The position numbers and the translations under genes are program-made. DNA of 64,000 bases from CBDCGJ01 sp965238305 (GTDB lineage Bacteria > Pseudomonadota > Alphaproteobacteria > GCA-2731375): NCBI GenBank assembly GCA_965238305.1, contig CBDEHK010000001.1, forward strand, positions 2,666,001 to 2,730,000, read 5' to 3'. The notes under the pieces are model-generated. The model was not told where the DNA came from. It did no database searches and saw only the letters and a list, made by a program, of their open reading frames with translations. Below are positions 1 to 9,242 of the stretch, piece by piece. Position 1 is the stretch's first letter. Each line of letters starts with the position of its first letter.

Positions 1-2
1 TC

Positions 3-920
3 CGCGGCCTGGTCGCCAGAATTTTTACCCCAAAGCAGATCAGCGCGTTGAAACCCCGAATTCAGGGTTTAGTTGACGAACTGATCGACGCGGTGGAAGA
101 CAAAGGTGAGATGAATGTTATCCGCGACTTCGCCTACCCACTGCCGGTTAACGTGATCTGCGATATGCTTGGGGTGCCGGAAAGCGATCGTGAGCGCTTT
201 ATGGTGGCCTCGGAAAAATCCGGCCGTCTGATCGATCCGACACCGTTGACACCGGAAGAACTTGAAGAAACTAACAAGGGTTTCGAAGAGCAAACGGAAT
301 ATTTCCAAAGCTTGATCGACGAGCGTCGGAAAGATCCGAAAGACGACTTGTTAACGGTTCTGGCGCAAGCCAACGAAGATGGTGACAAATTAAGTGATGC
401 GGAACTTATCGCAAATACTTTGCTGTTGTTTGGTGCCGGTCATGAAACCACGGTCAATCTGATTGGCAACGGCCTGCTGGCATTGTTATCGACGCCCGGT
501 CAATTTGAAGCTCTGAAAGCTGACCCATCTTTGATCAATGGGGCGGTCGAAGAAATGCTGCGATATGATAGTTCCGTACAGTTGACTTCGAGGACGGCCC
601 TGGAAGATGTTGAAATAAATGGGATGCTCATCCCTGAGGGCGATACTGTCATAACGCTGCTTGGCGCGGCAAATCGCGACCCAGACGCCTTCGAAAATCC
701 CGATGACTTCGATGTCACCCGGAAAGCCGTCCGACCGACATCTTTCGGCGGCGGCATCCATCATTGCATCGGCGCTCCGTTGGCCCGGATCGAAGGGCAG
801 ATCGCCTTTGAAACTCTGCTTCGCCGGCTACCGAATATGCGCTTGAAAGATATCGAACACGCAAATTTCAAGCCGACATATACCCTGCGCGGATTGATTG
901 ACATGCCGGTAGAATTCTAA
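3..920 (+). CDS. Cytochrome P450, 5'-truncated by window edge
   Basis: Heme-thiolate monooxygenase, soluble bacterial class (CYP101/107-like), inserting one oxygen atom from O2 into an unknown organic substrate with electrons from a ferredoxin partner. The frame is open from base 3 and the first codons read RGLVARIFTPKQIS, a conserved P450 stretch, so the TTG at 48 is internal and roughly 90 N-terminal residues lie outside the window. Visible motifs: I-helix AGHETT (about bases 433-450), K-helix ExxR in EEMLR, and the heme loop FGGGIHHCIGAPLAR with the Cys ligand codon at 765-767. It sits 39 nt upstream of an acyl-CoA dehydrogenase on the same strand, suggesting lipid or steroid-like catabolism (inference). 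No redox partner gene is visible. Confidence 0.95.
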   Translation, partial: RGLVARIFTPKQISALKPRIQGLVDELIDAVEDKGEMNVIRDFAYPLPVNVICDMLGVPESDRERFMVASEKSGRLIDPTPLTPEELEETNKGFEEQTEYFQSLIDERRKDPKDDLLTVLAQANEDGDKLSDAELIANTLLLFGAGHETTVNLIGNGLLALLSTPGQFEALKADPSLINGAVEEMLRYDSSVQLTSRTALEDVEINGMLIPEGDTVITLLGAANRDPDAFENPDDFDVTRKAVRPTSFGGGIHHCIGAPLARIEGQIAFETLLRRLPNMRLKDIEHANFKPTYTLRGLIDMPVEF

Positions 921-959
921 ATAATTTAGTAATAGACACCTTTACGAAGGAGACGAGCG

Positions 960-2786
960 ATGGCGAGCTATAAAGCGCCGGTCGACGACATGCGGTTTAT
1001 CTTGAATGATATCTTGAACGTACAAGATGCCAAGGGTTGGGAAGAAATTGATAGCGAATTGATCGACGCGATCCTGGATAGTGGCGCCAAGTTCTTCGAA
1101 GAAGTGTGGCAACCGCTTAACCAATCCGGCGATGCCGAAGGCTGCACCTATGAAAACGGTGTTGTGCGGACGCCGCAGGGCTTCAAAGAAGCCCTGAAGG
1201 CTTACTACGAAAACGGCTGGAATACGTTAAGTTATCCGGAAACTTTTGGCGGCCAGGGCCTACCCTCGGTGTTGTCCATGGCAATCCAGGAAATGGGTAT
1301 TTCGTCAAACATTTCCTTATCAACTTATCCGGGCCTGTCCATGGGTGTCTGCGGCGTTATCACCAGCATGGGCAGCGATGAGATGAAGCAAACCTACGTG
1401 CCGAAGCTGATGAATGGTGAGTGGACTGGGACTATGAACCTGACGGAGCCGCATTGCGGCACCGATCTGAAATTGATGCGGACGAAAGCCGAGCCGCAGG
1501 AAGATGGTACCTACAAGATCACCGGGACAAAGATCTTCATCACCGGTGGCGAACACAATATGGCGGACAATATTGTGCATATGGTGCTGGCGAAAATTCC
1601 AAGCGAAGGTGAAGGCCTGGGTGCGGTCAACGTCTTTATCGTCCCGAAATATTCGGTGAAGGAAGATGGCAGCCTTGGCTCCGCGAATGGCGTGACATGC
1701 GGCTCGATCGAAAACAAGATGGGTATCCGCGGCTCCTCTACGGCCGTCCTGAACTACGACGAAGCGATTGGTATTCGCCTAGGCGGCAAACCGAAAAAAT
1801 CTGCTGGCGAAGGGGCAGAGAAAAAGAAATCTTCCGCTGCCGGTATGGCCGGGATGTTCCAGATGATGAACGGTGCCCGCCTTGGCGTTGGCTACCAAGG
1901 CGTCGGGATGAGCGAAGTCGCCTATCAAAACGCCGTCGATTATTCCCGCGAACGCTTGGCCGGACGGTCCCTGACAGGGCCAAAATATCCCGACCAGGCC
2001 GCCGACCCGATCATCGTCCACCCGGACGTGCGGCGGATGCTGTTGGAAATCCGCTCCTTCACGGAAGGCGCCCGCGCCCTGGCGATTTGGCTGGGATTTA
2101 TCAACGGTCAGGCCAGCCATAGCGCCGATGCAGAAGAAAAAGAAACCGCCAACGACATGATGAATTTACTAACCCCTGTGATAAAAGCTTACTTCACTGA
2201 TATGGGGTTCGAGAATACCAACATGGCAATGCAATGTTATGGCGGCCATGGTTATGTCAAAGATCATGGCATGGAACAATTTGTACGCGACAGTCGCATT
2301 CTGCAATTATACGAAGGCGCCAATGGGGTTCAGGCCCTGGACCTGGTTGGCCGCAAATTGCCGGCGAATGGCGGTCGGGCGCCGCAGAAATTCTTCCAGA
2401 TGGTCGGTGCAGAGGCCGCATCTCTGGCCGACGACGAAGATTTGGCCCCGATTGGCAAAGGACTGCAAGAAGGTTTGGATCGTTTGCTGGCAACCACCAT
2501 GTGGCTGGCTCAACATGCAATGCAAAACCGGGATGAAGCGGGTTCCGCCTCGGCCGATTATCTGCGCATGTTCGGTTTGGTCGCCCTCGGCATGATGTGG
2601 GCGAAAATGGCGAAAGCGGCACAAACTAAACTGGCGGCCGGTGAAGGGGATAAGGATTTCCTCGACATGAAACTCAACACCGCACGCTTCTTCATGGCCC
2701 GGATGATGCCGGAAACGGCCGGCCTGCAGATCAAAGCCACCAGCGGCGCAGAGCATCTGATGACCCCGGCCGACAGTGCCTTCTAA
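960..2786 (+). CDS. Large acyl-CoA dehydrogenase (DmdC/AcdB-like)
   Basis: FAD-dependent dehydrogenase forming the 2,3-double bond of an acyl-CoA. At 608 residues it belongs to the long ACAD subfamily that includes 3-methylmercaptopropionyl-CoA dehydrogenase DmdC, not the 380-residue group. Visible: an N-terminal helical domain, the FAD region NLTEPHCGTDL (about residues 161-171), KIFITGGEH, and the C-terminal YEGANGVQALDLVGRKLP where Glu452 is the expected catalytic base. A strong Shine-Dalgarno (aaggag) precedes the ATG. Odd: a lysine-rich insert around residues 277-293 (KPKKSAGEGAEKKKSS) lies where relatives have a short turn. Substrate unknown; DMSP degradation is possible but no other dmd gene is present. 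Confidence 0.92.
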   Translation: MASYKAPVDDMRFILNDILNVQDAKGWEEIDSELIDAILDSGAKFFEEVWQPLNQSGDAEGCTYENGVVRTPQGFKEALKAYYENGWNTLSYPETFGGQGLPSVLSMAIQEMGISSNISLSTYPGLSMGVCGVITSMGSDEMKQTYVPKLMNGEWTGTMNLTEPHCGTDLKLMRTKAEPQEDGTYKITGTKIFITGGEHNMADNIVHMVLAKIPSEGEGLGAVNVFIVPKYSVKEDGSLGSANGVTCGSIENKMGIRGSSTAVLNYDEAIGIRLGGKPKKSAGEGAEKKKSSAAGMAGMFQMMNGARLGVGYQGVGMSEVAYQNAVDYSRERLAGRSLTGPKYPDQAADPIIVHPDVRRMLLEIRSFTEGARALAIWLGFINGQASHSADAEEKETANDMMNLLTPVIKAYFTDMGFENTNMAMQCYGGHGYVKDHGMEQFVRDSRILQLYEGANGVQALDLVGRKLPANGGRAPQKFFQMVGAEAASLADDEDLAPIGKGLQEGLDRLLATTMWLAQHAMQNRDEAGSASADYLRMFGLVALGMMWAKMAKAAQTKLAAGEGDKDFLDMKLNTARFFMARMMPETAGLQIKATSGAEHLMTPADSAF

Positions 2787-2840
2787 GGAATTACGCCACA
2801 TCATGGCGGCGATTCTTGTAAGATCTTCCTGATCGAATTG

Positions 2841-3203
2841 TCAGGCGAGATATAGAATGATCGCGGATATCAGCAACACAAAAGCAAAAATTGCCGCTGA
2901 CTGGGCGAACCAAAGATAGACCCGCCGCAAGGTTTCGCCGATTAATTTTTGCGCAATCTCCGCCGGCGGGCGATCTTCTTTTCTGAGAATGATCCATACT
3001 TCGGTCCGGCGAAATGGCCGCATGCGCGCCCGATACGCCTGGAAGGCGAGGATAAACGTTACCGCCAAACAGAGTGTGCCGCCGGTGCGTGCGGCTAAAG
3101 CCGGCTCAAAACTCATGCCAAACATCAGACAAAAGATTGCCAGGCCGGTAAAGCCGCAAGCTCGGCCAACCGACACATATGCAGCGTTTTCGATAGCGTC
3201 CAT
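2841..3203 (-). CDS. Small three-helix membrane protein, unknown function
   Basis: A 120-residue protein with three likely transmembrane segments at about residues 13-34, 41-58 and 95-118. The loop between the second and third (about 60-90) is basic and charged, with FRRTEVWIILRKEDRPP. I do not recognise a family with an assigned role; short proteins of this shape occur as conserved hypotheticals in Rhodospirillales (recollection). It is convergent with the acyl-CoA dehydrogenase 54 nt away, and nothing in the context gives a function. Hydrophobic pattern and an intact reading frame support it as a real gene. Confidence 0.7.
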   Translation of the reverse strand: MDAIENAAYVSVGRACGFTGLAIFCLMFGMSFEPALAARTGGTLCLAVTFILAFQAYRARMRPFRRTEVWIILRKEDRPPAEIAQKLIGETLRRVYLWFAQSAAIFAFVLLISAIILYLA

Positions 3204-3396
3204 GCCAACAATTGTCCTTTATCAAGGCATAATGGCGAATAACCCATCAAATTGGTAATCGCGTAGTCGTGAAGACGTTACGCCCCGGCGCGGAAATTTG
3301 TTGTTAACAAAAACTGATTATTCGTTTATGCGGAGATTGACCTTGTATTTTATCAACTAATTTAATGCTCAACTACCCAATGATAATTTCATTCTG

Positions 3397-3906
3397 ATGC
3401 TGATACAGCATGAAACAATGCCGATCACGTGTTCGACGTTGCTGAATCTGCGCGACTATTGGCGAACGTTGCGTGGCCGCAAAACGATGCCAGGACGCCA
3501 TGACATTGATCCGGTTGATATTCCAACATTGCTGTCAAAAATTGCGTTGGTTGATGTATTTTATCACCCATTGCGATTTCGCTATCGCCTCGTCGGGACC
3601 AGCATCGTTCAGTTGGCAGAGCGCGACGCGACCGGAGATTGGCTCGATGAAAAATTGTATGGCGATAAGTTGGAACGCATGTTGTGGTCCTATAAGACCT
3701 GCGTGCAGCAGCAAGCGCCCGTCGCGGTTCGTGAACATGTCTTGTTTGCCGACAAAGACTGGGTGGTTGTCGAAGTGATCATTTTGCCTTTGGGGCGAGG
3801 TGAAGGCGACGTTGAAATCGTCCTCGCTGGTGTCGATGTCGTCACCGAAGATGTGTTTATCCCAAAGAAGGGTCAGAGACTGGTGCTCAATTGGCAATTG
3901 GGCTAG
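3397..3906 (+). CDS. PAS_5-family protein
   Basis: A 169-residue single-domain protein resembling the PAS_5 family (PF07310), a PAS-like sensory fold common in Alphaproteobacteria and usually of unknown ligand. Diagnostic features are the N-terminal LRDYWRTLRGRKTMPGRHDIDP, then LLSKIALVDVF, and LRFRYRLVGTSIVQL near residues 60-75 followed by DATGDWLDE. There is no output domain, so it may act by protein contact. ATG 3397 is the first start; a second in-frame ATG at 3418 would shorten it by seven residues. Its TAG stop interlocks with the TAG of hyuB on the other strand (shared CTAG at 3903-3906). Confidence 0.85.
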   Translation: MLIQHETMPITCSTLLNLRDYWRTLRGRKTMPGRHDIDPVDIPTLLSKIALVDVFYHPLRFRYRLVGTSIVQLAERDATGDWLDEKLYGDKLERMLWSYKTCVQQQAPVAVREHVLFADKDWVVVEVIILPLGRGEGDVEIVLAGVDVVTEDVFIPKKGQRLVLNWQLG

Positions 3907-5459
3907 TCGGTAGCAGATAGTGCAGAGCCAAAACCGCCGCCGCCGGCGGTGAGGAATTCAACAACATCACCATGGTAGAGGATTTGCTGTTCCGTCGTGT
4001 CGATGGCTTCGCCGTTTACTTTTACGATACCTAACTTGCCGGCCCCGCCACCGTTGAAACCGGCGGGTGCAATCCGGTGCCGCGACAGCATGAATGAACA
4101 AGTTGCCGGCGTGTCGCCGACAAAGCGGAAAACAACAGCCTGACCGCCGCCGCCACGATGCAAGCCAGTGCCGCCGGTTTGTTTGCGAATTTCCCGACAC
4201 CGAACTTCAATCGGTGCCAACGCTTCCATCACTTCGATCGGTGTATTGCCGATATTACTTGGAAAACTCAGGCAATCGAAGCCCTTTCGTGCCGCATTGG
4301 CACCCTGACCGGCATTGAAGAAATTCAGCGCTGCATAGCGTTGCCCCTGATGCTCTCCACTGAGGGAAAAGGAAGAAAGCGCCGCCCCTTCAGCCCATAC
4401 CCGGTTAGGCAACACTTCGGCCAAAGCCCCCATCACCGCGGTCGGTAGCAGATGCCCGACGATCGCCCGCGCCCCGGTCGCAATCGGATAAATCGGGCTT
4501 AGAACTGTACCAGGTGGGGCATAAGTTTTGATCGGCCTGAAGCTGCCATCATTGTTGGGCACGTCCGGACATAACAACGCTTTCACGCAATAGGCGGTGT
4601 AGGCGAAAGTATAGATCGGCACGACATTAACAGCGCGCTGAAGTTGCGGCGAGGTGCCGGTATAATCGATGCGAATGCTGTCGTCCTTGACTTCTACGGT
4701 GCAGTCGATCGTCAGCGGTTCGTCAAATCCATCATGTTGGATGACATAGTTATAAGCACCGTTCGCGACGTTCCGGATAGCCGCGCGCATGGCAGTTTCG
4801 GAACGATCCTGGACTTCCAGCGCCAATGTCGTTAAATCCGCCTTGGTTTCTTCCTGAAACGCCAGTAATTGTTTGGCGAGCGCGCCGCAGCCGCCAATTG
4901 CGGCCCAAATATCACCAATGGTCTGCGCCGGGACGCGGACATTCCGTTCGATCATTTTGACCAAGGCGCTGTTCGTTTCGCCGGCTGCAATCAATTTAAC
5001 CAGCGGAATTTGCAATCCTTCTTCGTAGATTTCGCGATTACCGGCGTTGCGCAGGCGGCCGCCGATATCGGGCAGATGACTGGCAATCGCCGCAAAGGCG
5101 CATAAACGTTCCCCTGCGAATATCGGATAAACGATCGTGATGTCGTGGATATGACCGGTGCCATGCCAGGGATCGTTGGTCATCAACACATCGCCCGGTG
5201 CTAGGCCTTTGGTGCCCATCTGCGCCAGCACATAACGCACTGTGGCCGGCAAGGTACCGATAAAGGAAGGGATCGCCATGCTGGATTGCGCGACTGAATT
5301 TCCTTTGTCATCCGTTAGGACGACCGCGTAGTCGTTGGCTTCGCGCACCAGGGTTGAAAACGACGTGCGCATGAAAGTCGCCGCCGCTTCATCGACCATG
5401 GCGACGAGGCGGTTCCAGAGGATCTCCAGGGTGACGGGATCGAACTTAGATATTGTCAT
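3903..5459 (-). CDS. hyuB: Hydantoinase/oxoprolinase subunit B
   Basis: B subunit of the ATP-dependent hydantoinase / 5-oxoprolinase / acetone carboxylase superfamily (PF02538). It starts FDPVTLEILWNRLVAMVDEAAATFMRTSFSTLVREANDYA, the family hallmark, and carries MTNDPWHGTGHIHDITIVYP and GGGGQ-type glycine-rich segments. 518 residues is the usual length. The ATG overlaps the end of hyuA by 14 nt, so the two are translationally coupled and should form one complex that opens a cyclic amide such as N-methylhydantoin or 5-oxoproline at the cost of ATP. The exact substrate cannot be read from sequence. Confidence 0.93.
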   Translation of the reverse strand: MTISKFDPVTLEILWNRLVAMVDEAAATFMRTSFSTLVREANDYAVVLTDDKGNSVAQSSMAIPSFIGTLPATVRYVLAQMGTKGLAPGDVLMTNDPWHGTGHIHDITIVYPIFAGERLCAFAAIASHLPDIGGRLRNAGNREIYEEGLQIPLVKLIAAGETNSALVKMIERNVRVPAQTIGDIWAAIGGCGALAKQLLAFQEETKADLTTLALEVQDRSETAMRAAIRNVANGAYNYVIQHDGFDEPLTIDCTVEVKDDSIRIDYTGTSPQLQRAVNVVPIYTFAYTAYCVKALLCPDVPNNDGSFRPIKTYAPPGTVLSPIYPIATGARAIVGHLLPTAVMGALAEVLPNRVWAEGAALSSFSLSGEHQGQRYAALNFFNAGQGANAARKGFDCLSFPSNIGNTPIEVMEALAPIEVRCREIRKQTGGTGLHRGGGGQAVVFRFVGDTPATCSFMLSRHRIAPAGFNGGGAGKLGIVKVNGEAIDTTEQQILYHGDVVEFLTAGGGGFGSALSATD

Positions 5460-7554
5460 ATCGATCCTCCGGCAAGGTGATGGCGACGCTCAAGTCAGGT
5501 AGGATTTCAGTTGTCGCCGGCCGAGCGACAACAATTGTGGATTCACGCTCGCGCAGGATCAACGGGCCGCTTAGTTTCGTACCGGGCGGCAGGCCATAAC
5601 GATCATAGATTGGAACCGCACCATATGATTTAGTATGGGTCAGAAAGATTTCGTGTTCTGCTATTGGTTCGGCTGAATATTGTTCATCAGGTATAAAGTT
5701 GAAATCGCGGCGCGCAGCATCGGACTGGCCGGTTAATCGCCAAGTTACGACTTCAAGTTGGCCATCCGGTACGGTTCTGCCAAACTGATTTTCGTAACTT
5801 TCAGCAAATCGTGCTTCAGTCTCTGCTTCATCCAATGTGGCGAGATTATCATATACCAATTCCACAGCAATCGTATCGCCTTGCCCGGCATAACGCATTT
5901 CCAAATTTAGCAACCAGAATAACTGCTCAGGCGCACCGCCGGCGTCGATCAATTCCCTCGTCGCGTGTTGTTTTAATTCCTGCAGCACATCGCGGCATTC
6001 GGGCCAGTTCACATGTCGTAACAATGTTACCTTCGACCAGGAACGATCGACCCTAGCTGGGGCGGAAAGAAGACCCAGACAAGAACCCGCACCTGCCGCA
6101 ATCGAACAGAGGATGCGGTTAAGGCCGATCTTGTGAGCAACCTCGACCGCGTGAACCGGGCCGGCACCGCCCGTCGCGACCAAAGTTAAGCGCCGCGGAT
6201 CGACGCCTTTCTCCGCCACATGGACACGCGCGGCGACCGCCATATTTTCATTAACCAGGTCGAAGATGCCGAAGACCACATCGGCTATGGGCATATCTAA
6301 CGTTGTCGCGAGGCTAGTCACCGCCGCTTCCGCTTTGTCCGGGTGCAACTGCATGTCGCCGCCCAGGAAAAAATCCGAATCCAGATATCCAAGCAACAAA
6401 TCCGCATCGGTTACCGTCGGTTCCAGGCCACCTTGTCCGTAACAGGCCGGACCGGGGATGGCGCCGGCGCTGCGCGGCCCAACATTCAACAGCCCAAGCG
6501 CGCTTTTATGCGCGATCGACCCGCCACCGGCACCGATTTCGATGAGATCGATGGAAGGCAGCATGATTGGAAAGCCGCTGCCTTTTTTGAAACGATGGAC
6601 ACGGCCGGCTTCAAACTGATGGGTGAGGGCAGGGCGGCCATCCAGACACAGTCCGGCCTTCGCCGTGGTGCCGCCCATGTCAAAAGCCAATAGATCCTTA
6701 TGACCGGCGGATTTGGCGGTTTGAATACCACTCAGAACGCCACCGGCCGGTCCTGATTCCAAAAGCGCCAACGGCACCGCGGCGGCGGCGGCAGAAGAGG
6801 TGAAGCCACCACTCGATATCATTATCCGCAAGGGTGCATCGATCTTCGCTTTTGCAAGCCGACCTTCCAAGGCTTGCAGATAGTTCGACATCAAGGGTTG
6901 GACATAGGCATTCGCAGCAACCGTTGACATTCTTTCATATTCGCGAATTTCACGCGCGACTTGGGTGGACGTGGATAGCGGAATTTCCGGCCAAAGGCGG
7001 CTAACTTCTTCAAAAGCCTGCTTTTCGTGGCGATCCGATACGGGCGCGTGCAAAAAACAGATGGCGATGGCTTCCACCGCTTGGTTGCGTAGATATTCGA
7101 TTTGTTTGGCTAATCCCTCAACATCCAAGGGGATCAATATTTCACCACGCGCGTTAAGGCGTTCCTTGACTTCGGCGCGACTAGACAATGACGCCAAAGG
7201 CTCAGGATAGGAAATATCCAGATCATAAAGATCGTAGCGGGTTTCGCGGCGGATATCTAAACAATCGCGGGTGCCTTGGGTGAGAAGCAGGCCGACTTTT
7301 GCACCGTCTCGTTCGATTAATGCATTGGTAACACGGGTGGTGCCATGGACAATATCGTTGATGTTTGCCGCGTTTAGGCCTGCCGCTTTAGTTTGACGCA
7401 ACAAATCTTCAAGAACAAGACTGATGGCGGCCCCAGGGTCGTCATTCGTCGTGAGTGTCTTAGCCAGCCAAATGCGGCCACTTCTGACGTCTTCCGCGAC
7501 GCCATCGGTAAAGGTGCCGCCGATGTCGACGGCAATGCGCAGATAACGATCCAT
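5446..7554 (-). CDS. hyuA: Hydantoinase/oxoprolinase subunit A
   Basis: ATP-binding A subunit (PF05378 plus PF01968) partnering the overlapping hyuB gene. The start is set at ATG 7554 (MDRYLRIAVDIGGTFTDG) because a gaggga Shine-Dalgarno lies upstream and the phosphate-binding DIGGTFTDG motif falls at the usual place; the frame also extends to a GTG at 7581 with no such site. Further ATPase-fold motifs are DMGGTTAKAGL and ATGGAGPVHAVEVA. Length is about 702 residues, normal for the family. The gene lies downstream of an AT-rich stretch with a long inverted repeat at 7754-7789 that could be its control site. Likely role: cyclic amide or lactam hydrolysis in the cytoplasm. Confidence 0.92.
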   Translation of the reverse strand: MDRYLRIAVDIGGTFTDGVAEDVRSGRIWLAKTLTTNDDPGAAISLVLEDLLRQTKAAGLNAANINDIVHGTTRVTNALIERDGAKVGLLLTQGTRDCLDIRRETRYDLYDLDISYPEPLASLSSRAEVKERLNARGEILIPLDVEGLAKQIEYLRNQAVEAIAICFLHAPVSDRHEKQAFEEVSRLWPEIPLSTSTQVAREIREYERMSTVAANAYVQPLMSNYLQALEGRLAKAKIDAPLRIMISSGGFTSSAAAAAVPLALLESGPAGGVLSGIQTAKSAGHKDLLAFDMGGTTAKAGLCLDGRPALTHQFEAGRVHRFKKGSGFPIMLPSIDLIEIGAGGGSIAHKSALGLLNVGPRSAGAIPGPACYGQGGLEPTVTDADLLLGYLDSDFFLGGDMQLHPDKAEAAVTSLATTLDMPIADVVFGIFDLVNENMAVAARVHVAEKGVDPRRLTLVATGGAGPVHAVEVAHKIGLNRILCSIAAGAGSCLGLLSAPARVDRSWSKVTLLRHVNWPECRDVLQELKQHATRELIDAGGAPEQLFWLLNLEMRYAGQGDTIAVELVYDNLATLDEAETEARFAESYENQFGRTVPDGQLEVVTWRLTGQSDAARRDFNFIPDEQYSAEPIAEHEIFLTHTKSYGAVPIYDRYGLPPGTKLSGPLILRERESTIVVARPATTEILPDLSVAITLPEDRYDNI

Positions 7555-7753
7555 TGATGGTCCCTCAGTTTGACTTGTCACTCAAGCATAGGGGCGACGG
7601 CGATGACAATAGGTGATGTATCGGCTAATGGGAGCGATGGAAAGACGGATAACAAATTTCAAAAAAACAGAAATGCCAAAGCGTTCATGCAAAAGTTTTT
7701 CAATATTATCTATCCGTCCTCTTGATATTTGGCCTGCTGAGCTAACGCGCTCA

Positions 7754-7789
7754 CACTTTACTTGAAGTAAATTCAATTTAAGTAAAGTG
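7754..7789. repeat. Long inverted repeat upstream of hyuA
   Basis: Perfect 10-nt arms CACTTTACTT (7754-7763) and AAGTAAAGTG (7780-7789), extendable inward by a G-U and two A-U pairs to leave a 10-nt loop. It sits between the lipoprotein stop (7812) and hyuA (7554). No run of T follows on either strand, so it does not look like an intrinsic terminator; an operator or mRNA hairpin is more likely. Confidence 0.6.
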
Positions 7790-7811
7790 AATGTAGAATC
7801 AGGTAATATTA

Positions 7812-8909
7812 TCAGCGAGTTACGCTCATGATGCGAATCCAGTTGACGGTATTTTCGCAAGCACGACCTTTAAGCTGTTTTAGCGCCTTCAAATCATTCT
7901 TTACCGCCATTTGGTTGCCAACTGCCATATTATGCATAATCAAATAGTGATAGGCATCACACCTTATTGCGTGATCAGTTTCATAAGCGAGAACCTGATC
8001 CAATACGCTGCGTTGTGCATCGCCCAAAAAGTATCGAATTGTCACTTTATCGACGATCTCGACTTGACCTCCATTTGATAATATTGCCGCCTTTTCGAGA
8101 ATATCTTGGCGTTTTTCATGATCTAGTAAATGCAGCAAATAGGAAAAAACATACTCGTCCATCAAATAACAAGGATTTATATGTTTTTCGTCCGCCAAAG
8201 ATTTCTTGAGTTCAACGGATTTGTCCATCCAGGTCCGCCAGTCGTGACGGTATTGAAATTGCGGAAGGAAAAAGGACATCAATGCAAGCGAACCACCCGA
8301 GTAACTACCGGCGCAATTATAGTCAGTGCCAGTGTCAAATACCTTTGTGTGCCAATCGATTGACTTTTGAACATCAACCTCGAACCCATAATCTCCATGA
8401 AAATACCCCCTCGCTAATACATTCATGCATCCTGCATGTCGATCTTCCGCACATTTTTTGAAATATTTTCCAGCTCGATTTTTGTCGTTGAGCAAATTCG
8501 ATGCAATTCGGGCCGCGTAGTAAATTATGCCGGGGTATTTGTCTATTTCAGTTGTGGCAATGACATAATCATAGTCGTCCAACGCACGTTTCAATTCGAG
8601 CACAACTACGTCTTCATTTTTGGCATTTCTGATAAGATTGGCAAAGCTCAAGGCATTCCCACGCCAATAGTGGGCAAATACAGTTTGCTCTGTATCCAGA
8701 TCTCCGGATCTAATGCTTTTGTCTAATAAATCAACGGCCTGACTTAATGAAGTCGTTTCAAGATCTTTGTATTGGAGATTAGAATTCTGGACACTGCGTA
8801 TGAGATTGTGTGCTTTCATCACATCATTGATCGCGTCGGAATTGTCACAACCAGACGGCAAAAACGCTGTGATAAGAAGAAAGACTAATCTAATTACGAT
8901 AGCATTCAC
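7812..8909 (-). CDS. Sel1/TPR-like lipoprotein
   Basis: A 365-residue protein with a lipoprotein signal: a short N-terminus, hydrophobic IVIRLVFLLITAF and the lipobox LPSGC, predicting acylation at Cys21 and attachment to a membrane in the periplasm. The body is alpha-helical and reads like degenerate TPR/Sel1 repeats (for example AGKYFKKCAEDRHAGCMNVLARGY around residues 145-170). The start is a GTG with a purine-rich aggaaggg just upstream. No enzyme motif is seen. Codon use and AT-richness differ from neighbouring genes and it stands alone, so horizontal origin is possible. Role unknown; Sel1-like proteins usually act as protein-binding scaffolds. Confidence 0.75.
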   Translation of the reverse strand: MNAIVIRLVFLLITAFLPSGCDNSDAINDVMKAHNLIRSVQNSNLQYKDLETTSLSQAVDLLDKSIRSGDLDTEQTVFAHYWRGNALSFANLIRNAKNEDVVVLELKRALDDYDYVIATTEIDKYPGIIYYAARIASNLLNDKNRAGKYFKKCAEDRHAGCMNVLARGYFHGDYGFEVDVQKSIDWHTKVFDTGTDYNCAGSYSGGSLALMSFFLPQFQYRHDWRTWMDKSVELKKSLADEKHINPCYLMDEYVFSYLLHLLDHEKRQDILEKAAILSNGGQVEIVDKVTIRYFLGDAQRSVLDQVLAYETDHAIRCDAYHYLIMHNMAVGNQMAVKNDLKALKQLKGRACENTVNWIRIMSVTR

Positions 8910-9242
8910 CCTTCCTAGTACTCATTATAATCAAACTGTAAAAATAATCAAAACAACCTTGGTTTGGGTGTTGGGCAATGACGCAATGCACTTGAGGATC
9001 GTAACGGACGAAACTGTGATTGTGATTAATCGTGAAAACTCGGTCATTATTGTCGCATGCGATTGGCCGGTTCTATAGCATCGTTGCTCGGCAGTCTGTC
9101 GTCATAGAGAGGCTCGCCGGCCTAGGTGATCCAATGTGAGCATGCTAAATGGATGGCTAACCATGCGCAACTCATCACTGTATTCAGTTCGAACCGGAAT
9201 TTTATACAGCTACGTCCCAGCAGTCTGATTTCAACAGATGGA
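8910..9242. other. Gene-free stretch, AT-rich at its left end
   Basis: About 330 bases between the lipoprotein start and the HxlR stop. The left third is AT-rich and should hold the lipoprotein promoter. Short open frames exist on the plus strand (for example ending at 9078) but none has a ribosome site plus a recognisable protein, and I see no RNA gene or repeat. Confidence 0.5.

Noticed and set aside
2307..2804. 165-codon frame antisense to the acyl-CoA dehydrogenase
   Set aside because: The sense strand encodes the catalytic domain with intact motifs; antisense product has no recognisable features.
7582..7860. 92-codon minus-strand open frame between the lipoprotein and hyuA
   Set aside because: It overlaps the lipoprotein end, spans the inverted repeat, has no ribosome site and reads as random sequence. 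More likely non-coding.
8767..9078. Plus-strand open frame over the lipoprotein start and the gap after it
   Set aside because: Mostly antisense to the lipoprotein gene; no family resemblance and no ribosome site.
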